A stretch of DNA of 33,054 nucleotides, from positions 1 through 33,054 of the forward strand of contig CAUDVX010000017.1 of assembly GCA_958452935.1 (NCBI GenBank), given 5' to 3'. A model generated the notes under the pieces. The model ran no database searches, was not told the DNA's origin, and saw only the letters and a list, made by a program, of their open reading frames with translations. The position numbers were made by a program, and so were the translations under genes. The DNA comes from an uncultured Collinsella sp. Its GTDB lineage: Bacteria > Actinomycetota > Coriobacteriia > Coriobacteriales > Coriobacteriaceae. This document shows, one piece after another, positions 29,719-33,054 of this stretch. The number at the start of each line of letters is the position of its first letter. The first letter of the stretch is position 1.

Positions 29719-30487
29719 AGCCCACCCCGCGCACGGTCTGGATGATGCGAGCGCCGCCGGCGTCCTCGATTTTGGCGCGCAAGTGCGCGATGTGTACGTC
29801 GACGTTGTTGGTGTCGCCCACGTATTCGTAGCCCAGCGCCTCGTGCGCGATGCGCTCGCGCGTGAGCACGGTTTCGGCATGCGCCATAAGCAGGGCGAGA
29901 ACGTCGAACTCGCGGGCAGTCAGCACGATGGGCGAGCCGCCGACCGTGACTTCGCGGCGGTCGGGATCGAGTGCGACCGAGCCCACGGCGAGCGTGGCGG
30001 GGGAGGGCACGGCAGAGGTCTTGGCCGAGTCGCCAGTCGGGGGTATCGCAGCGGCGTTCCCGACTGCGCCGCCCGCTATACCCGCCCTGGCCCCAACGCC
30101 GCCAACGCCCGAAGCCGTCCGCACGGCCTCCGAGCGCTTCAGCGCCACGCGGATCCGTGCGAACAGCTCCTCGATCGCAAATGGCTTGGTCAGGTAATCG
30201 TCAGCACCGGCGTCGAGCCCGGCCACCTTGTCCATCACGGCATCGCGCGCGGTGACCATGATCACCGGCACATCCTTGTGCTTGCGGACGCGCCGCAGCA
30301 CCTCCATGCCGTTGAGCTGCGGCAACAGTACATCGAGCAGAATCAGATCGTAGTCGCGTTCCAGCGCCAGGTCAACGGCGGCGCGGCCGTCGGCGGCGTG
30401 CTCCACCTGGTAGCCCTCGTGCTCCAGCTCGAGTGTCACAAAGCGGGCGATTTTCTCTTCGTCCTCTACGATCAGGATCCGTGCCAT
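29702..30487 (-). CDS. OmpR-family response regulator
   Basis: The 261-residue protein has a receiver domain (ILIVEDEEK, phospho-acceptor Asp52 in LILLDVLLPQLNG, Thr79 in MVTA, Lys101 in YLTKPF). It also has a C-terminal winged helix (LTAREFDVLALL, VDVHIAHLRAKIED, IIQTVRGVGYV). The linker between them, about residues 121-165, is unusually long and made largely of Ala, Gly, Val, Pro, Ser and Thr; most OmpR regulators have 5-20 residues here. It is presumably phosphorylated by the kinase encoded downstream. The targets are unknown. Confidence 0.95.
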   Translation of the reverse strand: MARILIVEDEEKIARFVTLELEHEGYQVEHAADGRAAVDLALERDYDLILLDVLLPQLNGMEVLRRVRKHKDVPVIMVTARDAVMDKVAGLDAGADDYLTKPFAIEELFARIRVALKRSEAVRTASGVGGVGARAGIAGGAVGNAAAIPPTGDSAKTSAVPSPATLAVGSVALDPDRREVTVGGSPIVLTAREFDVLALLMAHAETVLTRERIAHEALGYEYVGDTNNVDVHIAHLRAKIEDAGGARIIQTVRGVGYVCRA

Positions 30488-30505
30488 GCGTGCCCCCGTC
30501 TGCGA

Positions 30506-31048
30506 TTACTTGTCGTCGTTCAGATTTTGCTTGATGCCGTCCGCGGCATCGGCGGCGTGATCCATCAGGTTGTTGATGCTGCCGGGCACGTCGCCGTCGC
30601 TATCGATGCGGTAGCGCATACCAAAGAACAGGCCAAGCAGCATCAGCCATATCGTGGCGCCCCAGGCAAACAGCGCGACGATGGGGATCAGGATGGGGAT
30701 GTTGAGGATGATCGCATCGCGGCGCGTGGCGATAAACTTGGTGTCCAGGCTCAGACGGAAGAGCTTTTTGAGGTACTCCCACACGCTGTCCATCTTCTTG
30801 GAGAAGTCGGTCTTTTCGCTCGACTTCTCGTAGGCGGCCTGCGCGGCGACCATCTCGGCAGAGGGCTCATCGACCGGCGCGGACTCGGTGGCGGCATGCG
30901 CCGATGTGGTCTGGGTCTTGCCCTGCGACTCGAGCCAAATGATGGCATCAAGGACGTTGCCGCCGGCGGCGTCGAGCGCTGCCTTGGCATCGGTGTAGCT
31001 CACGTTGCACTTGGTGCGGATGGTTTCAACTTTTTCGAGGTCGTCCAT
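30506..31048 (-). CDS. DUF4342 protein with UBA-like N-terminus
   Basis: The 180-residue protein starts with a UBA-like helical segment (VETIRTKCNVSYTDAKAALDAAGGNVLDAIIWLE, residues 7-40, given here in outline). An Ala/Ser/Glu-rich linker follows. Then comes the DUF4342 core: a basic region KKLFRLSLDTKFIATRR and a hydrophobic hairpin ILNIPILIPIVALFAWGA plus IWLMLLGLFFGMRY that probably enters the membrane. The C-terminus is polar. The function is unknown. It lies 18 bp upstream of the response regulator on the same strand and may be its co-transcribed partner, possibly linked to envelope stress. AAAGGA precedes the ATG. Confidence 0.85.
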   Translation of the reverse strand: MDDLEKVETIRTKCNVSYTDAKAALDAAGGNVLDAIIWLESQGKTQTTSAHAATESAPVDEPSAEMVAAQAAYEKSSEKTDFSKKMDSVWEYLKKLFRLSLDTKFIATRRDAIILNIPILIPIVALFAWGATIWLMLLGLFFGMRYRIDSDGDVPGSINNLMDHAADAADGIKQNLNDDK

Positions 31049-31646
31049 GACCTGTCCTTTCGTTCGATGGGCGCGACGCCGGGCGATCTGCCCGGGCGCG
31101 AGCGTTGCGTTCGGCGGCCTGCGTTGCGCGGCGCCGCCCCGCCCTTGGTCGAACTCTATAGTGCAGGTTATAGATTAAGCGATTCTTGAGCCAAGATTAA
31201 TGTTGGATGAGTTTTTGGGTGGTGTGGAGGCGGGCTGGGGCAGAAAAGGCAGGTTTTGCGTGGCGAGAAGGAGGGACGGTCTGATCTTTGGGACAGCTGA
31301 TGGCGAAGTCTAATACTTTCCCGAGAAGTGAACGAGTGAAAACGGACCCCCGAAGCATCGACACTTTCCTGGTGCCGTTTCCTGCAGTTTTGATGCCAGA
31401 ATCCTGCGTTTATGTCGTTGAAAAATGCGGATGTACCAGGGGCCCAAAAACAGACGTTCACTTCGCGGAAAAGTATTAGACCTCGATAGCAGAGGATGGG
31501 GTGCCGGTAGCAAAGCGACGTCAAGGGTTGGTCGTGCAGGCGGTTTCTCCATTGATGTCCGTACGACATGTGACACTTACCCTGCCGCCATGCTCCGTCG
31601 CGGCGGCATGCATCTGAACAACAACCCTCTAAGGAGTTCGATACCA
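31049..31646. other. 598-bp intergenic region
   Basis: This gap separates the divergent DUF4342 and small-membrane-protein genes. It holds a GC-rich hairpin (CGGGC/GCCCG) near 31080-31098, copy B of the 183-bp element at 31305-31487, and a TGCCGCC/GGCGGCA hairpin at 31583-31608 shortly before the next gene. I find no supportable gene; short open frames in it correspond to the repeat. Promoters for both flanking genes should lie here but none is clear. Confidence 0.6.
31305..31487. mobile_element. 183-bp MITE-like element, copy B
   Basis: Same element and orientation as 28225-28407. The left end GAAGTCTAATACTTTCCCGA differs by one base from copy A; the right end is identical. The two copies flank the kinase, regulator and DUF4342 genes as direct repeats 3.1 kb apart, so recombination between them could delete that block. 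Confidence 0.75.
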
Positions 31647-31886
31647 ATGAGCGATAACACCAAGCATCTCGCAAAGAAGTGCGTCAAGGACGCGGGGCCG
31701 TGCCTCGTGCTGTGCCTTGCCGGCGCAGCGGTCGCGCTGCTGGCTGTTCTGGGGCCGTTCGACATGCTTCGAAGCGCCAGCTCTCTGCACGTTTGCATGG
31801 CCCTTGCCGGCGCCATGATGACCGGTGGCGTGCTCGATCTGGTTTTTTGGGTGCTTGACCCGTTTGGATGGAAGAACGAGGAGTAA
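31647..31886 (+). CDS. Small membrane protein, 79 residues
   Basis: The protein has two hydrophobic segments, PCLVLCLAGAAVALLAVLG (about 18-36) and CMALAGAMMTGGVLDLVFWVL (about 50-70), with a basic N-terminus and a charged tail (DPFGWKNEE). AAGGAG lies 10 nt before the ATG. I do not recognise the family. It is probably a two-pass inner-membrane protein. Its neighbours give no functional hint. Confidence 0.65.
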   Translation: MSDNTKHLAKKCVKDAGPCLVLCLAGAAVALLAVLGPFDMLRSASSLHVCMALAGAMMTGGVLDLVFWVLDPFGWKNEE

Positions 31887-31969
31887 GCCCTAAGGATGGA
31901 AGGGCTGGAACGGTTGGCTTAGTGATCGTGCAGAATGTGGCTAGCGACTTACAGCGAAGTGGTGATCCG

Positions 31970-32678
31970 ATGACGGTCTATGTGACGGGCGATATTCACG
32001 GCGGCCTCGACATGCAAAAGCTGCGCGATTGGGAGCTTGGGGATAGCCTGACGAGCGACGACTATCTGATTGTCGCGGGCGACTTTGGCTTTCCCTGGGA
32101 TTTCTCTGCCGAGGAGTGCGCTGATATCGCCTGGCTGGAATCGCGTCCCTATACCGTACTGTTTGTCGACGGCAACCACGAGCGTTTCGATCACTGGGCA
32201 GAGCGCCCCATGGAGTTGTGGCACGGCGGGCTGACGCAGCGCCTGTCGGACTCCTCTCCCATACGGCGCCTGACGCGCGGCGAGGTTTTTTGAGCTCGAC
32301 GGCTCAACGATTTTTACCATGGGCGGCGCCACGAGCGTGGACAAGGAATACCGCATTCCCTATTCCAGTTGGTGGCCGCAGGAGCTGCCGGATGAGCGCA
32401 ACTTTGAGGAGGCGTGGACAAAGCTCGACAGCATGGACTGGAAGGTCGACTACGTGATCACCCACACCTGCTCTACGCGCATGCTTTCGCCCACGCTTTA
32501 TCCGGTACCCGGCTGGAATTACCCCGCCGTTGATCGGCTTACGGCATTTTTCGATGAGCTGGAAGACCACTTGGATTACAAACGCTGGTACTACGGGCAT
32601 TTCCATCGGGATGCCAACCCGGCCGAACGCCACACCGTGCTCTACGACTGCATCGTTCGCTTGGGCGACGAACTCTAG
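31970..32678 (+). CDS. Metallophosphoesterase with an in-gene +1 frame change
   Basis: The first frame (31970-32293) encodes MTVYVTGDIHGGLD, DDYLIVAGDFGFPWD and FVDGNHERFD, then stops at TGA (32291-32293) after a T6 run at 32286-32291. Moving forward one nucleotide, the next frame continues ELDGSTIFTMGGATS, YVITHTC and YYGHFHRD to a stop at 32676-32678. Together they make a normal calcineurin-like phosphoesterase of about 235 residues. The metal ligands are split: Asp, His, Asp and Asn in part one, the later histidines in part two, so neither half alone should work. The site reads GTT TTT TGA; a Phe-tRNA on TTT can move +1 onto another TTT with the slow TGA stop in the A site. A programmed +1 shift, a phase-variable T run, a recent pseudogene and a sequencing error are all possible. 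The ribosome binding site is weak. Confidence 0.75.
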
Positions 32679-32710
32679 CCCTGGGACGTTGTGTAGGGTG
32701 GGGTGGCTGG

Positions 32711-33054
32711 CTACTCGGCCGTCATGGTGATGTTCTCCCGATGCGCGCGGATGACATCCCAGCTAAAGTGCTCGACCAACTGCTCGGCGGTACGCGGCGT
32801 GATGTCCGGTGCGATGCCCGTTTGCCCGGCGAGCCATCCCATCAGTGCCTCGGGCGTGCCAAAGCGGGCGCGTAGTTCGCCCAGGTCCAGATCGCGGTCG
32901 CGCTTGGAAAGGCGGCGGCCGTCCGGCGACATGAGCAGCGGAATGTGCGCGTAGTGCGGCGTGGGAAGTCCCAGCAGATGCTGCAGATAGATTTGGCGGG
33001 GCGTGGAGCCCAGCAGATCGCATCCGCGCACGACCTCGGTGACGCCCATGGCAG
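32711..33054 (-). CDS. GluQ-type tRNA synthetase-like protein, C-terminal part
   Basis: The gene runs off the window; about 114 C-terminal residues are seen. They include VTEVVRGCDLLGSTPRQIYL, HIPLLMSPDGRRLSKRD (the KMSKS-type ATP loop) and a short helical end. This matches glutamyl-Q tRNA(Asp) synthetase, a paralogue of the GluRS catalytic core that attaches glutamate to queuosine in tRNA(Asp). A full GluRS would have a long anticodon-binding domain after RLSKRD; here only about 60 residues follow, which favours GluQ. The in-frame ATG at 33049 is internal, since the frame continues upstream. Confidence 0.88.
   Translation of the reverse strand, partial: AMGVTEVVRGCDLLGSTPRQIYLQHLLGLPTPHYAHIPLLMSPDGRRLSKRDRDLDLGELRARFGTPEALMGWLAGQTGIAPDITPRTAEQLVEHFSWDVIRAHRENITMTAE

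Overview
The window is 33 kb of GC-rich, tightly packed chromosomal DNA. It looks like a Coriobacteriia genome, most likely Collinsella or a close relative. That placement is an inference from three things: base composition, a mazG-eno-divIC-ppx block typical of Actinobacteria in the broad sense, and a full-length phosphoketolase beside gut-type sugar genes. I see no phage genes, no transposase and no CRISPR array.

Layout. (1) Positions 3-1501: the end of an NlpC/P60-like cell-wall hydrolase, a long structured RNA/terminator region, and murB on the minus strand. (2) 1742-5503: a LacI-family repressor followed by the phosphoketolase gene xfp. Two LacI-type palindromes lie 21 bp apart at the xfp promoter. 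(3) 5691-11024: an unknown protein, two overlapping GntR/UTRA regulators, two SIS-domain sugar-phosphate enzymes and a TIM-barrel isomerase. This resembles a fructoselysine (frl/gfr-type) deglycation locus without a transporter or kinase. (4) 11412-20441: a complete histidine pathway in the order hisZG (one fused gene), D, C, B, H, A, F, I, E. A PHP-type histidinol-phosphatase converges from the other strand. (5) 20782-26205: an orphan LarC C-terminal domain, a YfcE-type phosphodiesterase, mazG, eno, divIC/ftsB and ppx/gppA. (6) 26292-26635: tRNA-Leu(UAA) on the minus strand, with its 3' end and terminator duplicated. (7) 26667-28127: a TPR-like membrane protein, an orphan galactitol-type EIIB, and a small VOC protein like the C-terminal domain of some KDPG aldolases. 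(8) 28225-31487: an OmpR/histidine-kinase pair and a DUF4342 protein, flanked by two direct copies of a 183-bp element with terminal inverted repeats. (9) 31647-33054: a small membrane protein, a metallophosphoesterase split by a frame change at a T6 run, and the end of a GluQ-type tRNA synthetase-like gene.

Two themes stand out. First, the intergenic spaces hold at least eight visibly different palindromic or hairpin repeats. They include a 62-bp-period hairpin array, the 183-bp MITE-like pair and several 20-30 bp inverted repeats. Second, several genes have unusual architecture: the HisZ-HisG fusion, the stand-alone LarC2 domain, the EIIB/VOC pair, and the metallophosphoesterase whose frame break matches the logic of prfB +1 frameshifting. 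All family calls come from recognising motifs by eye; no database search was run.
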